A DNA stretch of 13,251 bases from JBDUDR01 sp040002845 (lineage in GTDB: Bacteria; Actinomycetota; Actinomycetes; Propionibacteriales; Nocardioidaceae), in contig JBDUDR010000074.1 in assembly GCA_040002845.1 (NCBI GenBank), forward strand, positions 1 through 13,251, read 5' to 3'. Of this stretch, positions 1 through 7,179 are shown piece by piece. Position 1 is the stretch's first letter; each line of letters starts with the position of its first letter. The notes beneath the pieces were generated by a model, which was not told where the DNA came from, did not search any database, and saw only the letters and a program-made list of their open reading frames with translations. Made by a program: the position numbers and the translations under genes.

Positions 1-311
1 CCACCTACTGCGCTCGGCAAGTCGCTGACGTGGTCGGTGTACTGCTCGTCAAGCAGCACTTTCCGAGCTCGGCAGAGATCCATCTGATGGCGGTCCAGCC
101 GAATCGGCACAGACGAGGCATCGGCCGACGTTTGCTCAAGGCGGCGGAAGCCGATCTGCGCAACGCGGGCGTCCGGTGGCTGCAGGTCAAGACCCTGGGT
201 CCGTCACGCCCTGACGAGGAATACGCGAGGACGCGCGCGTTCTATCGAGCTTGCGGATTCGACCCCCTGGAGGAGATTCACGAGCTGTGGACGACAACCC
301 GTGCCTTTTGA
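1..311 (+). CDS. GNAT-family N-acetyltransferase (3' part, cut by window edge)
   Basis: The reading frame is open from the first complete codon (position 3), so the gene begins upstream of the window; a GTG at 30 is internal to the fold and not a convincing start. About 102 residues are visible. They include the GNAT core: a beta strand with AEIHLMAV, then the acetyl-CoA pyrophosphate-binding loop in the form Q-P-N-R-H-R-R-G-I-G-R-R-L-L (the R/Q-x-x-G-x-G/A motif A). Near the C-terminus is ARTRAFYRACGF, the usual motif B with its Tyr. Members transfer an acetyl group from acetyl-CoA to an amine; the acceptor cannot be told from this fragment. The gene converges on smc, with only 19 bases between the two stop codons and no clear terminator hairpin there. 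The family call is secure, the substrate unknown. Confidence 0.85.
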   Translation, partial: TYCARQVADVVGVLLVKQHFPSSAEIHLMAVQPNRHRRGIGRRLLKAAEADLRNAGVRWLQVKTLGPSRPDEEYARTRAFYRACGFDPLEEIHELWTTTRAF

Positions 312-330
312 TGATCAAGTCTTTGGACGG

Positions 331-3300
331 TCAGGCCGACTCGGCTTCTCGGAGCCGCTGACTGATCACCGCGGACACGCCGTCACCGCGCATCGAGATG
401 CCGTACAAGGCGTCGGCGACCTCCATGGTGCGCTTTTGATGGGTGATGACCACCAGCTGGGAGTTCTCCCGCAGCTCTTCGTAGATCTCCAGCAACCGGC
501 CCAGGTTGATCTCGTCCAGTGCCGCCTCGACTTCGTCGAGGATATAGAACGGCGACGGCCTCGCCTTGAACAAGGCCACCAGGAATGCAACGGCCACCAG
601 TGCACGCTCACCACCCGACAGCAGCGACAGACGCTTGATGCGCTTGCCGGGCGGGCGGGCCTCCACCTCTATCCCGCTGCTGAGCATGTTGGACGGGTCT
701 GACAGGACCAGTCGGCCTTCACCGCCGGGGAACAGCCTGGCGAACATCAGCTCGAACTCCCGCTCGACGTCGAGGAATGCCTCGGTGAAGACCTGCTCAA
801 CTCGGTCATCGACCTCCCGAACGATGTCGAGCAGGTCCCGCCGGGTTTGTTTCAGATCGTCGAGCTGCTCCCCCAGGAACTGGTGCCGCTCCTCCAGGGC
901 CGAGAACTCCTCCAGTGCGAGTGGATTGATCTTGCCCAATATCGCCAGCTGGCGTTCGGCTTGGCGGCGGCGCGTTTGCTGCTGTTCACGGTCGTACGGC
1001 ACCGGATCCGGCTCGACCTCACGCTCCTCATCCGCAGCAGCCGGTGAGGGGGGCACCAACTGGTCTGGGCCGTAATCCCCCACCAGGGTGTCCACGGGCA
1101 ACCCAAGCTCGTCGATGGCTCGCCGCTCGAGCTGCTCGATGCGCATCCGCTGCTCCGCTCTGGCCATCTCGTCTCGGTGCACAGCGTCGGTGAGCTCATC
1201 GAGGCGGGCATCAAGCGCCCGTAGCCTCGACCTCGAGGCCGTGAGGCGATGCTCGCGTTCGGATCGATCACGCTCCACCGTCGACCGCACGCCGGTGGCC
1301 TCTTGCAATGACTCGTCAAGCCTGGCCAGGACGAAGCCTGTGGCCGTTGCCACGGCTTCGGCTGTCCGCCCCTCGCGGATGCGGCGTTGTCGCCGGGCAA
1401 CTGCCCGAGCCCGAGACGTACGCTCGGTGCGGGCGGCAGATTCCAGCGCCTCGGCCCGGCCGTGCAGGGCTCGTGCCCGCTCCTCGCACGTGCGCAGCGT
1501 GAGTCTGGCGTCCATCTCCGCCTGGCGCGCGTATCGGGCGAGCTCAGCCAACCGCTCGAGATCGTTGGCGGCGGGCTCGTCGTGCGGGGAGTCCTCGGCG
1601 TCGGCGAGCTTGGCCTGCAGCGCGCTCAGACCAGTGAGCTCGTGCTCCCGTGCATCCTCGGCCGCCATGATGGCTCGGCTGATGCGTTCGGCCTCCGCCC
1701 TCGCGGACCTGGTCAGCGAACCGAGCTGGGCGAGCTGCTCGGCCACCGCGGCCATCGCGGCGTCGGACTCGTGAAGCCTGGCGAGGGCTACGTCGACGGC
1801 CCGCTGCGCCTGGGCTCGCTCATCCTCCAGCCGCGACTGTTCGAACCGCAACCGCTCACAAGCATGCGTGGCCTCCTCAAGCCTTGCCGCAGCGTCGTCT
1901 ACTGCGGCCTGCACCTCGATCAGGCTTGATGCGGACGAGGATCCGCCAGCCGCGAAATGGGCTCCCAACAGATCACCGTCCCGAGTCACCGCGGTCACGT
2001 CAGGGTCGGCTGCCACCAGCGCGCGAGCCGCGGGAAGGTCGTCAACGACGGCGACTTTGAACAGGAGACCTCGAAGGGCCGGAAGAAGCGGCGTCGGGGC
2101 ATCCACCATGTCGACGGCGTACGTCGCGCCTGACGGTAAGCCGGGCCAGGACGCGTCGTCGACGCCTGCCCCTCCCAGGACCATTCCGGCCCGTCCGAGA
2201 TCGTCGACCTTGAGATGGATCATCGCCTCGACGGCGGCGTGCGCATGGACTACGGCAACGGCGTCGGCGGCCGAGCCGAGGGCTGCCGCGATGGCGGATT
2301 CGTAGCCAGCTCGGATAGACACCAGCGCGGCGACCGACCCCAACAGTCCCGAGACCTGCTCGCTGGCGGCTAGCAACGCGGACGTGCCGTCCTTGCGAGC
2401 GAGACCGAGCTCGAGCGCTTCCTTGCGCGCCGCCAAGGCTGCCCGCTCGCGTTCGGCCGCCTGTGTCTCATCGCGGGTCTTGTTCAACCGGTCCGCAAGA
2501 TCATCGAGCATCGACAGCGCACCTTCGTGCTCTTCATCGAGTCCACTCTCACCCGCGTCGAGGCCCGCGATCGTGGTCTCCAGTGCGGTGAACTCCCGCT
2601 GTGCCTTGGCGGCCCGAGCCAGCGCGTCCTGCTTTGCCTCGTCCAGCCGGCTGAGCTCGGCATCGGCACCCTGAGCGCGGCTCTTGAGGGCGTTCACCTG
2701 ACCGGCCAGCTGCGCCAGCCCCTCCCGGCGATCGGCGGCCGCTCGCATCAGCCCCGCCACCTTGTGGTCCTCCTCAGCGTGCGCCGACTCGGCAGCCTGG
2801 CGATCCCGCACGGCGGACTCAAGCGCCGCCCGATGCCCTTCGACCTCGGTATGGATCTCAGCCTCTTGCGCGCGCATGCGTGACGCCTCGATGTCCAGCT
2901 CCTCCGGGTCCCGAGCGGCAACCGGCACGTCTGTCTGGTCGGCCAGGTTGCGTAGCCGCTCGGCCGCCAGGCCGGCTGTGCCACGCAGCCGTTCGCGCAG
3001 GCTGGACAGACCGAACCAGGTCTCCTGGGCCTGCGCTTGCCGCGGCGCGTCGGCGCGTAGCGCGGTTTCCAGCTCGGACTCCGTCGTCCGCGCGCGGGCC
3101 ATTGCAGCCTCGACCTCCGCGCGCTGCGTGCGTACCGCGGACTCGTCCGCCAGCTCCCGCTCCAAGTCCCTCTGAAGCGTCACCAGGTCGTCTGCCAGCA
3201 GCCGGGCGCGAGCGTCACGCGCGTCGGCTTGGACGACGGCCGCCTTGCGGGCCACCTCCGCCTGACGACCTAGCGGCTTGAGCTGTCTGCGCAGCTCGGT

Positions 3301-3885
3301 GATCAGATCCTGCAGGCGGGTCAGGTTCGACTCGGTGGCGTCCAGCTTGCGAATAGCCTTCTCTTTGCGTTTGCGGTGTTTGAGGACGCCGGCAGCTTCC
3401 TCGATGAACCCGCGCCGGTCTTCAGGGGAAGCGTGCAGGATGGCGTCGAGCTGGCCCTGCCCGACGATGACGTGCATCTCGCGCCCGATGCCCGAGTCGC
3501 TGAGCAGTTCCTGGACATCGAGAAGCCGACAGGTCTGGCCGTTGATCGCGTAGTCCGAGCCGCCGTTGCGAAACATCGTCCGCGAGACGGTCACCTCTGA
3601 GTAGTCGATAGGCAACGCCCCGTCGGAGTTGTCGATCGTGAGCACGACCTCGGCGCGCCCCAGAGGTGCCCGGCCCGACGTGCCGGCGAAGATGACGTCT
3701 TCCATCTTGCCGCCGCGCAACGACTTCGCGCCCTGCTCACCCATCACCCACGACAGCGCATCGACCACGTTGGACTTCCCGGAACCGTTGGGTCCGACGA
3801 CACAGGTGATGCCCGGCTCGAACTGCAACGTGGTCGAGGAGGCGAAGGACTTGAATCCCCGCAGCGTCAGGCTCTTGAGGTACAC
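331..3885 (-). CDS. smc: Chromosome segregation protein SMC
   Basis: This is the 1184-residue ATPase core of the condensin-like complex that, with ScpA and ScpB, organises and segregates the chromosome. The N-terminal head has Walker A GPNGSGKS (residues 31-38, Lys37) and a Q-loop in VGQGQLDAIL near residue 145. Long coiled-coil arms follow, separated by a hinge at roughly 510-640. The C-terminal head has the ABC signature LSGGERA (Ser1090), Walker B ILDEVEAALD (Asp1117, Glu1118) and a switch histidine in ITHQK. Length is normal for bacterial SMC and no key residue is missing. The start is GTG at 3885-3883, supported by AGAGGAG at 3900-3894 with an 8-base spacer. It is the last minus-strand gene of the block. 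The usual actinobacterial neighbour ftsY does not follow directly; a convergent acetyltransferase does. Confidence 0.98.
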   Translation of the reverse strand: MYLKSLTLRGFKSFASSTTLQFEPGITCVVGPNGSGKSNVVDALSWVMGEQGAKSLRGGKMEDVIFAGTSGRAPLGRAEVVLTIDNSDGALPIDYSEVTVSRTMFRNGGSDYAINGQTCRLLDVQELLSDSGIGREMHVIVGQGQLDAILHASPEDRRGFIEEAAGVLKHRKRKEKAIRKLDATESNLTRLQDLITELRRQLKPLGRQAEVARKAAVVQADARDARARLLADDLVTLQRDLERELADESAVRTQRAEVEAAMARARTTESELETALRADAPRQAQAQETWFGLSSLRERLRGTAGLAAERLRNLADQTDVPVAARDPEELDIEASRMRAQEAEIHTEVEGHRAALESAVRDRQAAESAHAEEDHKVAGLMRAAADRREGLAQLAGQVNALKSRAQGADAELSRLDEAKQDALARAAKAQREFTALETTIAGLDAGESGLDEEHEGALSMLDDLADRLNKTRDETQAAERERAALAARKEALELGLARKDGTSALLAASEQVSGLLGSVAALVSIRAGYESAIAAALGSAADAVAVVHAHAAVEAMIHLKVDDLGRAGMVLGGAGVDDASWPGLPSGATYAVDMVDAPTPLLPALRGLLFKVAVVDDLPAARALVAADPDVTAVTRDGDLLGAHFAAGGSSSASSLIEVQAAVDDAAARLEEATHACERLRFEQSRLEDERAQAQRAVDVALARLHESDAAMAAVAEQLAQLGSLTRSARAEAERISRAIMAAEDAREHELTGLSALQAKLADAEDSPHDEPAANDLERLAELARYARQAEMDARLTLRTCEERARALHGRAEALESAARTERTSRARAVARRQRRIREGRTAEAVATATGFVLARLDESLQEATGVRSTVERDRSEREHRLTASRSRLRALDARLDELTDAVHRDEMARAEQRMRIEQLERRAIDELGLPVDTLVGDYGPDQLVPPSPAAADEEREVEPDPVPYDREQQQTRRRQAERQLAILGKINPLALEEFSALEERHQFLGEQLDDLKQTRRDLLDIVREVDDRVEQVFTEAFLDVEREFELMFARLFPGGEGRLVLSDPSNMLSSGIEVEARPPGKRIKRLSLLSGGERALVAVAFLVALFKARPSPFYILDEVEAALDEINLGRLLEIYEELRENSQLVVITHQKRTMEVADALYGISMRGDGVSAVISQRLREAESA

Positions 3886-4143
3886 CGATGCTGCTCCTCT
3901 GGGCGTTTGGCGACATCCGAGCCGTCAGTCGCAGCCGCGATCCTAGGGGAAGACCAGCCAGAGCCTACCCGGCGGGCCGGACTGGCGGCTCACGCCGCGC
4001 TGACGAAGCTGCAGCCCGGATCAGGGCAGTCTTGTGGGCGGGCCGGGGGCCCGGTCGGCGCATGGCGCAACACGCCCATCCACCGGCACCAGCAGAGACG
4101 TCGGTGCGAACTCCGGGGAGAACGGATGCGCCCTGAGACCAGC

Positions 4144-4350
4144 TCAGGTCAGCGCGGGCGACAGATCTGTCTCGGTCCCTTCGAGCGTGAGAAGTTGTCC
4201 GTCGTGGAGCGCAGCGGCGAGGGCGTCGTTCTGGGCCTGAAGGCGCAGCATCTGCGCCTCGAGATCAGAAACGCGGTGACGCAACCGTCGCGTCTCCTCA
4301 ATCAGCCGGAGATCGGGTCCTCCGACGTAGCCGAGGAGTGCTTTGGCCAT
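4144..4350 (-). CDS. Small conserved actinobacterial coiled-coil protein (function unknown)
   Basis: This is a 68-residue protein starting MAKALLGYVGGPD. From about residue 15 to 50 it forms a heptad-rich helix (RLIEETRRLRHRVSDLEAQMLRLQAQNDALAAAL) with Leu, Val and Met at a/d positions, so it probably dimerises through a coiled coil. The acidic tail has no recognisable motif, and there is no signal peptide or membrane segment. The ATG start has a strong ribosome site, GGAGGA at 4361-4356 with a 5-base spacer, which together with the regular heptads argues that the gene is real. From memory, a short MAKALLG...GGPD...LEAEL...ENDAL protein recurs in actinobacteria, but no function is known to me. 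It lies 258 bases upstream of smc and 394 downstream of mutM, a region where other actinobacteria often carry acylphosphatase. Confidence 0.8.
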   Translation of the reverse strand: MAKALLGYVGGPDLRLIEETRRLRHRVSDLEAQMLRLQAQNDALAAALHDGQLLTLEGTETDLSPALT

Positions 4351-4433
4351 GTGGATCCTCCGTAGAAACCAACTCGGTGGCAGCGATCCTCACCAGGCAA
4401 CCGCCGGTCGGGCGGGCTGAGTAGTGGGAGCCT

Positions 4434-4468
4434 GAGTCAAGGGTGTCACCGCGGTGAGCCAGAGTCAA
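4434..4468. promoter_or_regulatory. 12-bp palindrome flanked by GAGTCAA direct repeats (possible operator)
   Basis: TCACCGCGGTGA (4446-4457) is a perfect 12-bp palindrome. GAGTCAA occurs on both sides, at 4434-4440 and 4462-4468, 28 bases apart. Read on the minus strand the flanks are TTGACTC, and the inner copy includes a TTGACT that resembles a -35 box. No good -10 box follows it at 16-18 bases. It lies about 85-115 bases upstream of the small coiled-coil gene, so an operator for that gene is possible. Protein binding is inferred from symmetry only. Confidence 0.3.
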
Positions 4469-4537
4469 CTGGAACCGGCCGTTTCAACCCGACGCCAATC
4501 CCAGACGCCAACTGTGCCGCCGGCACCGGCGCGTCCC

Positions 4538-4598
4538 GCCGAGAAGCCGGTTTTTCGGCAGTTTTGTCGGCGTGTCGAGGCACAAACGGCTTCTCGGC
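4538..4598. repeat. 12-bp perfect inverted repeat, 37-base loop
   Basis: GCCGAGAAGCCG (4538-4549) is exactly complementary to 4587-4598. After a one-base bulge the pairing can continue by three A-T pairs. The loop contains two similar T-rich pieces, TTTTTCGGC and TTTTGTCGGC. Part of the larger 4503-4726 element. Confidence 0.75.
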
Positions 4599-4644
4599 AC
4601 GGCGCTGGCGCGGTGAAGACGCCTTGCACACCACCACCTGGTTA

Positions 4645-4703
4645 CCGAGGTACGAGTTCATGACCACCGAATGGCGACTATGAGTGCCCAACTCGTACCT
4701 CGG
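4645..4703. repeat. 14-bp perfect inverted repeat, 31-base loop
   Basis: CCGAGGTACGAGTT (4645-4658) is exactly complementary to AACTCGTACCTCGG (4690-4703). On the minus strand the 5' arm begins 42 bases after the mutM stop. This is the longest perfect inverted repeat I found in the window. No U-tract follows it, so a classical intrinsic terminator is not supported, although actinobacterial terminators often lack one. Confidence 0.8.
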
Positions 4704-4744
4704 CGAGCGCCGACAAGTTGGCGTCTCGGCGAGGGGGTGCGGAC

Positions 4745-5596
4745 TTACCAGTGCGGGTTGCGGGGCCGGGGCTGGCACACCGGGCAGGTGTACGACGAGC
4801 GGTTCATGAACGGGTCTCGCCGGATCGGGCTGCCGCAGCGCCGGCAGGGCTTCCCCTCCCGACCGTAGACGTTGAGGGACCTCTCGAAATAGCCACTCTC
4901 GCCGTTGACGTCGACGTAGAGCGAGTCGAAGGACGTCCCGCCCTCGGCGAGAGCCGCCACCATCACCGTGGTGACTCCCGCGAGCAGTCGGCGCCCCTCC
5001 CGACGCCGCAGTGTCCGGGTAGGGCGGGCATAGTGCAGCCGCGCGATCCACAGCGCCTCATCCGCGTAGATGTTGCCGACCCCCGACACCAGCGTCTGGT
5101 CGAGCAGCGCTCGTTTGACGTTCGTACGCCGCCGGGCCAGTTCCGAGAGAAGCGTGTCGGCATCAAAGGCGGGGTCGAGTGGGTCCAGGCCGATGTGCGC
5201 GATCTCAGGGGGCACCTCGCCGGCAAGCTCTGTCACCGACAAGCCGCCGAATGTCCGCTGGTCGACAAGCCTCAGATCGATGCCCCCGTCGAGCGACAGC
5301 ACCACTCGCAGATGAGTATCGGGCGGTGCAGTGGTCGGGCGTACCAGCAGCTGCCCACTCATCCCGAGGTGCCCCAGGATCGCGGCTCCGTCGTCGAGCT
5401 GCAGCCACAGGTACTTGCCGCGCCGTCGAGCGCCGATGATGTGACGTCCGGTCAGCCGGGCAGCGAAATCCCCGGGGCCGAGAAGGTGACGGCGAGTCGA
5501 GCGGGCATTGAGAACCCGCACCGACTCAACCGTGTGTCCGACCACCAGACGCTCGAGCCCCCGCCGTACGACCTCGACCTCAGGGAGCTCGGGCAT
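4745..5596 (-). CDS. mutM: Formamidopyrimidine-DNA glycosylase (Fpg)
   Basis: A bifunctional base-excision repair enzyme that removes 8-oxoguanine and formamidopyrimidines and cleaves the abasic site by beta/delta-elimination. The 283-residue protein begins MPELPEVE: Pro2 is the Schiff-base nucleophile and Glu3 the partner acid, and Lys61 in RRRGKYLW matches the conserved lysine near 57 in E. coli. The helix-two-turn-helix carries GVGNIYADEALW. The C-terminal zinc finger has Cys251, Cys254, Cys271 and Cys274. The frame runs open far upstream, but Pro2 must follow the initiator Met, which fixes the ATG at 5596-5594. That start overlaps the end of rnc by 17 bases with no clear Shine-Dalgarno, so coupled translation is likely. 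It ends just before the palindromic element. Confidence 0.97.
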   Translation of the reverse strand: MPELPEVEVVRRGLERLVVGHTVESVRVLNARSTRRHLLGPGDFAARLTGRHIIGARRRGKYLWLQLDDGAAILGHLGMSGQLLVRPTTAPPDTHLRVVLSLDGGIDLRLVDQRTFGGLSVTELAGEVPPEIAHIGLDPLDPAFDADTLLSELARRRTNVKRALLDQTLVSGVGNIYADEALWIARLHYARPTRTLRRREGRRLLAGVTTVMVAALAEGGTSFDSLYVDVNGESGYFERSLNVYGREGKPCRRCGSPIRRDPFMNRSSYTCPVCQPRPRNPHW

Positions 5597-6347
5597 CGCT
5601 GGGCTGCGCTGCAGCAGTCTGGAACGAGGCCTCCAGCGTCCGCCACGCGGTTTCGGCTGCCTGTTGCTCAGCCTCCTTCTTACTGCGCCCGACACCGCTG
5701 CCGTAGATGCCCTCTGCCACCCGAACCTGGGCGACGAACGTCTTCTCGTGGTCAGGACCGCTGTCTTCGATGATGTATTCGGGAACGCCGAGCCCATGGT
5801 CCGCGCACATCTCTTGCAGGCTCGTCTTCCAGTCGAGGCCGGCACCGAGCCCGGCGGCCTCTTCCAGGAGCGGGTCGAACAGTCGGTGTACGACCTCACT
5901 CGCGGCCACGAAGCCGCCGGCCAGGTAGATGGCACCGATCACAGCCTCCGTCGTGTCAGACAGAATCGACGCCTTGTTGCGCCCGCCGGTGGTCTGCTCC
6001 CCCCGTCCGAGACGGACGTACTCGCCGAGCCCGAGGGCCCGGGCCACCTCGGCCAGCGCCCGCGCGTTCACGACGGCGGCGCGCAGCTTGGCGAGCCGGC
6101 CTTCGGAAAGTTCCGGATGGGAACGGAACAAGGTGTCAGTGATCACCAGGCCGAGCACGGAGTCGCCGAGGAACTCAAGTCGTTCGTTTGTCGGTAGCCC
6201 GCCGTTCTCGTACGCGTACGAGCGGTGGGTGAGAGCTTGCTCGAGAGCCTGGTCGGACAGTTCGGGCATGCCGAGCTGGGCGCGTAGCTCCTCGTAGGAC
6301 GCGCCCGTGCTGGCTTGCTTGTCCGCCCGACTCACCGGGTGAGTCAA
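5580..6347 (-). CDS. rnc: Ribonuclease III
   Basis: A double-strand-specific endoribonuclease for rRNA precursor and structured mRNA processing. The 255-residue protein has the signature NERLEFLGDS (Glu55, Glu58, Asp62), Glu82, and the second metal-site acids Asp131 and Glu134 in SDTTEAVIGA, so the catalytic set is complete. A double-stranded RNA-binding domain follows, from about 171 to 240 (DWKTSLQE... and the KKEAEQQAA lysine helix). The proposed start is TTG at 6347-6345, overlapping the rpmF stop as TTGA. A GTG at 6335-6333 (residue 5) is the alternative; neither has a strong ribosome site. Its position directly after rpmF and before mutM is the common actinobacterial order and suggests one transcript. 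Confidence 0.96.
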   Translation of the reverse strand: MTHPVSRADKQASTGASYEELRAQLGMPELSDQALEQALTHRSYAYENGGLPTNERLEFLGDSVLGLVITDTLFRSHPELSEGRLAKLRAAVVNARALAEVARALGLGEYVRLGRGEQTTGGRNKASILSDTTEAVIGAIYLAGGFVAASEVVHRLFDPLLEEAAGLGAGLDWKTSLQEMCADHGLGVPEYIIEDSGPDHEKTFVAQVRVAEGIYGSGVGRSKKEAEQQAAETAWRTLEASFQTAAAQPSDARAP

Positions 6348-6529
6348 AGGACCTGTCGACGGTCAGCGCGCGGACCGTACTGACCGCATTGAGGACAGAC
6401 CCGATGTGGCAGGTGCTTGGCGCCGCAGGCTGGGTTTGTGCAGGTCACCAGGGAGGGTGCGGCCGCCTTCCATTGCGACCGGCGATGCCGCGTGTTGCTG
6501 CGCGACACCTTCCGCTTCGGGACTGCCAC
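6344..6529 (-). CDS. rpmF: 50S ribosomal protein L32 (zinc-binding form)
   Basis: A 61-residue basic protein beginning MAVPKRKVSRSNTRHRRSQW, the diagnostic L32 N-terminus. Cys30, Cys35, Cys45 and Cys48 form the zinc ribbon, making it the cysteine-containing form rather than the zinc-free paralogue. The GTG start has AGGAG at 6540-6536 with a 6-base spacer. The gene follows DUF177/yceD, its conserved partner in many bacteria, after 56 bases, and its TGA overlaps the proposed TTG start of rnc. Confidence 0.97.
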   Translation of the reverse strand: MAVPKRKVSRSNTRHRRSQWKAAAPSLVTCTNPACGAKHLPHRVCPQCGQYGPRADRRQVL

Positions 6530-6577
6530 GGTCTACTCCTCGTCCTCGCGCGCCGGGTCTTGCTGACCAGCGCCGTC

Positions 6578-6604
6578 GTCATCAGTCAGTCGTCATCAGT
6601 CAGT
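6578..6604. repeat. 14-bp tandem duplication at the DUF177 stop codon
   Basis: GTCATCAGTCAGT occurs exactly at 6578-6590 and 6592-6604, one C apart, so the period is 14. The DUF177 stop (6588-6586) lies in the copy that is translated second. Because 14 is not a multiple of three, the duplication shifts the frame. Removing one unit would let the frame run on about 14 codons to a TAG at 6535-6533, three bases before the rpmF start. Confidence 0.85.
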
Positions 6605-7179
6605 ACGGAGAGGACGGCCCAGCGTGGGTCCATCCGCTCGCCGTGTGTGTGACCGGGATCGTCTGCCAACCGCACTCCGCATTCAGGGCACAGGCCAGAA
6701 CATGCCGGGTCGCACACCGGGCCAAACGGCAGCGCAAGCACCACTGCGTCGCGTAGCACCGGCTCCAGGTCGAGATGGTCGCCCTGGATCCTGAGGGCCT
6801 CGTCATCCTCCACGCCGCTCTCCGGATAGGCGTACAACTCCTGGAACTTCACCTCGAGGGAGTCCTCGATCGGTTCCAAGCAACGTGCACACTCACCGGC
6901 GAGCTGAACTCGCGCCGTGCCGGACGCGAGCACCCCTTCCAGTACCGACTCGAGCAGCACATCGAGCTCGATCGGGCTGGCCTCGGGGACGCCGAGCATC
7001 GCGATGCCCATGTCTGCTGGCGCCGCGGCCGTGCGTGACAATCTCTTGGACGACCCCGGCCTGCGGTGCACCTCGCGGCTGTCGAACACGAGCGGAGCAC
7101 GAGGGTCGAGGCGGTTCAGGAGATCCCCACATACATGGTTGGGCGCAGCAGAGCATGGCCTTCGGGAAGACCGCGTCAC
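6586..7179 (-). CDS. DUF177 / YceD-family protein (23S rRNA accumulation)
   Basis: Homologues, such as YceD in E. coli, are needed for normal 23S rRNA levels and are encoded next to rpmF, as here. The conserved start of the domain is LDPRAPLVFDSREVHRRPG (residue 24 on). It continues with SPIELDVLLESVLEGVLASG and the cysteine motifs CARCLEP (Cys97, Cys100) and CDPACSGLCPECG (Cys156, 160, 164, 167), then DPRWAVL near the end. The start is uncertain. GTG at 7179 has no ribosome site and adds about 22 unconserved residues. An in-frame CTG just before residues NRLDPRA has GGGGAT upstream, and a candidate promoter would place the 5' end after the GTG. The C-terminus (TDDD) appears shortened by a 14-bp duplication. 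The product call is firm, the start is not. Confidence 0.9.
   Translation of the reverse strand: MTRSSRRPCSAAPNHVCGDLLNRLDPRAPLVFDSREVHRRPGSSKRLSRTAAAPADMGIAMLGVPEASPIELDVLLESVLEGVLASGTARVQLAGECARCLEPIEDSLEVKFQELYAYPESGVEDDEALRIQGDHLDLEPVLRDAVVLALPFGPVCDPACSGLCPECGVRLADDPGHTHGERMDPRWAVLSVLTDDD

Larger units (their letters stand above)
4503..4726. repeat. Modular palindromic element: outer inverted repeat around two nested stem-loops
   Basis: The outer arms are AGACGCCAACT (4503-4513) and its exact complement at 4716-4726. Between them lie two independent perfect inverted repeats, 12 bp (4538-4549 / 4587-4598) and 14 bp (4645-4658 / 4690-4703), giving a predicted branched fold with one closing stem and two hairpins. 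The motif GCCGAG opens several of the arms in both orientations. A 22-base unit at 4538-4559 (+) and one at 4709-4730 (-) agree at 17 of 22 positions. There is no transposase and no clear target-site duplication. It may be a dispersed palindromic repeat (REP- or MITE-like) or a structured RNA segment; the sequence alone does not decide. Confidence 0.55.
4351..4744. other. 394-base intergenic region with palindromic repeats
   Basis: No convincing gene lies between mutM and the small coiled-coil gene. Frames that stay open across it on the minus strand are low-complexity extensions of the mutM shadow frames with no recognisable domain. The region holds the ribosome site of the small gene (4356-4361), a 12-bp palindrome between two GAGTCAA copies (4434-4468), and the modular inverted-repeat element at about 4503-4726. 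Since it directly follows mutM on the transcribed strand, the stem-loops would lie in the 3' end of the mutM transcript and could stop transcription or stabilise the RNA, although none has a run of U. Confidence 0.7.

Noticed and set aside
301..3946. Many plus-strand open frames opposite smc
   Set aside because: High-GC antisense shadows of smc: Ser/Arg/Ala-rich translations with no domain and no ribosome sites.
3886..4143. Possible gene or terminator between the small coiled-coil gene and smc
   Set aside because: The frames here are shadows without ribosome sites. The GGGCC-rich stretch at 4041-4056 pairs poorly on the transcribed strand, and a TAGGAT at 3945-3940 has no matching -35, so neither terminator nor promoter is claimed.
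4446..5051. Long minus-strand open frame (201 codons) across the palindromic region and mutM
   Set aside because: Its second half lies antiphase within mutM and the rest covers the inverted repeats; the product is low-complexity with no recognisable domain, and no ribosome site supports it.
5597..5935. N-terminal extension of mutM
   Set aside because: The frame is open for 113 more codons, but Fpg needs Pro2 as its nucleophile, and the extension is antiphase to rnc.
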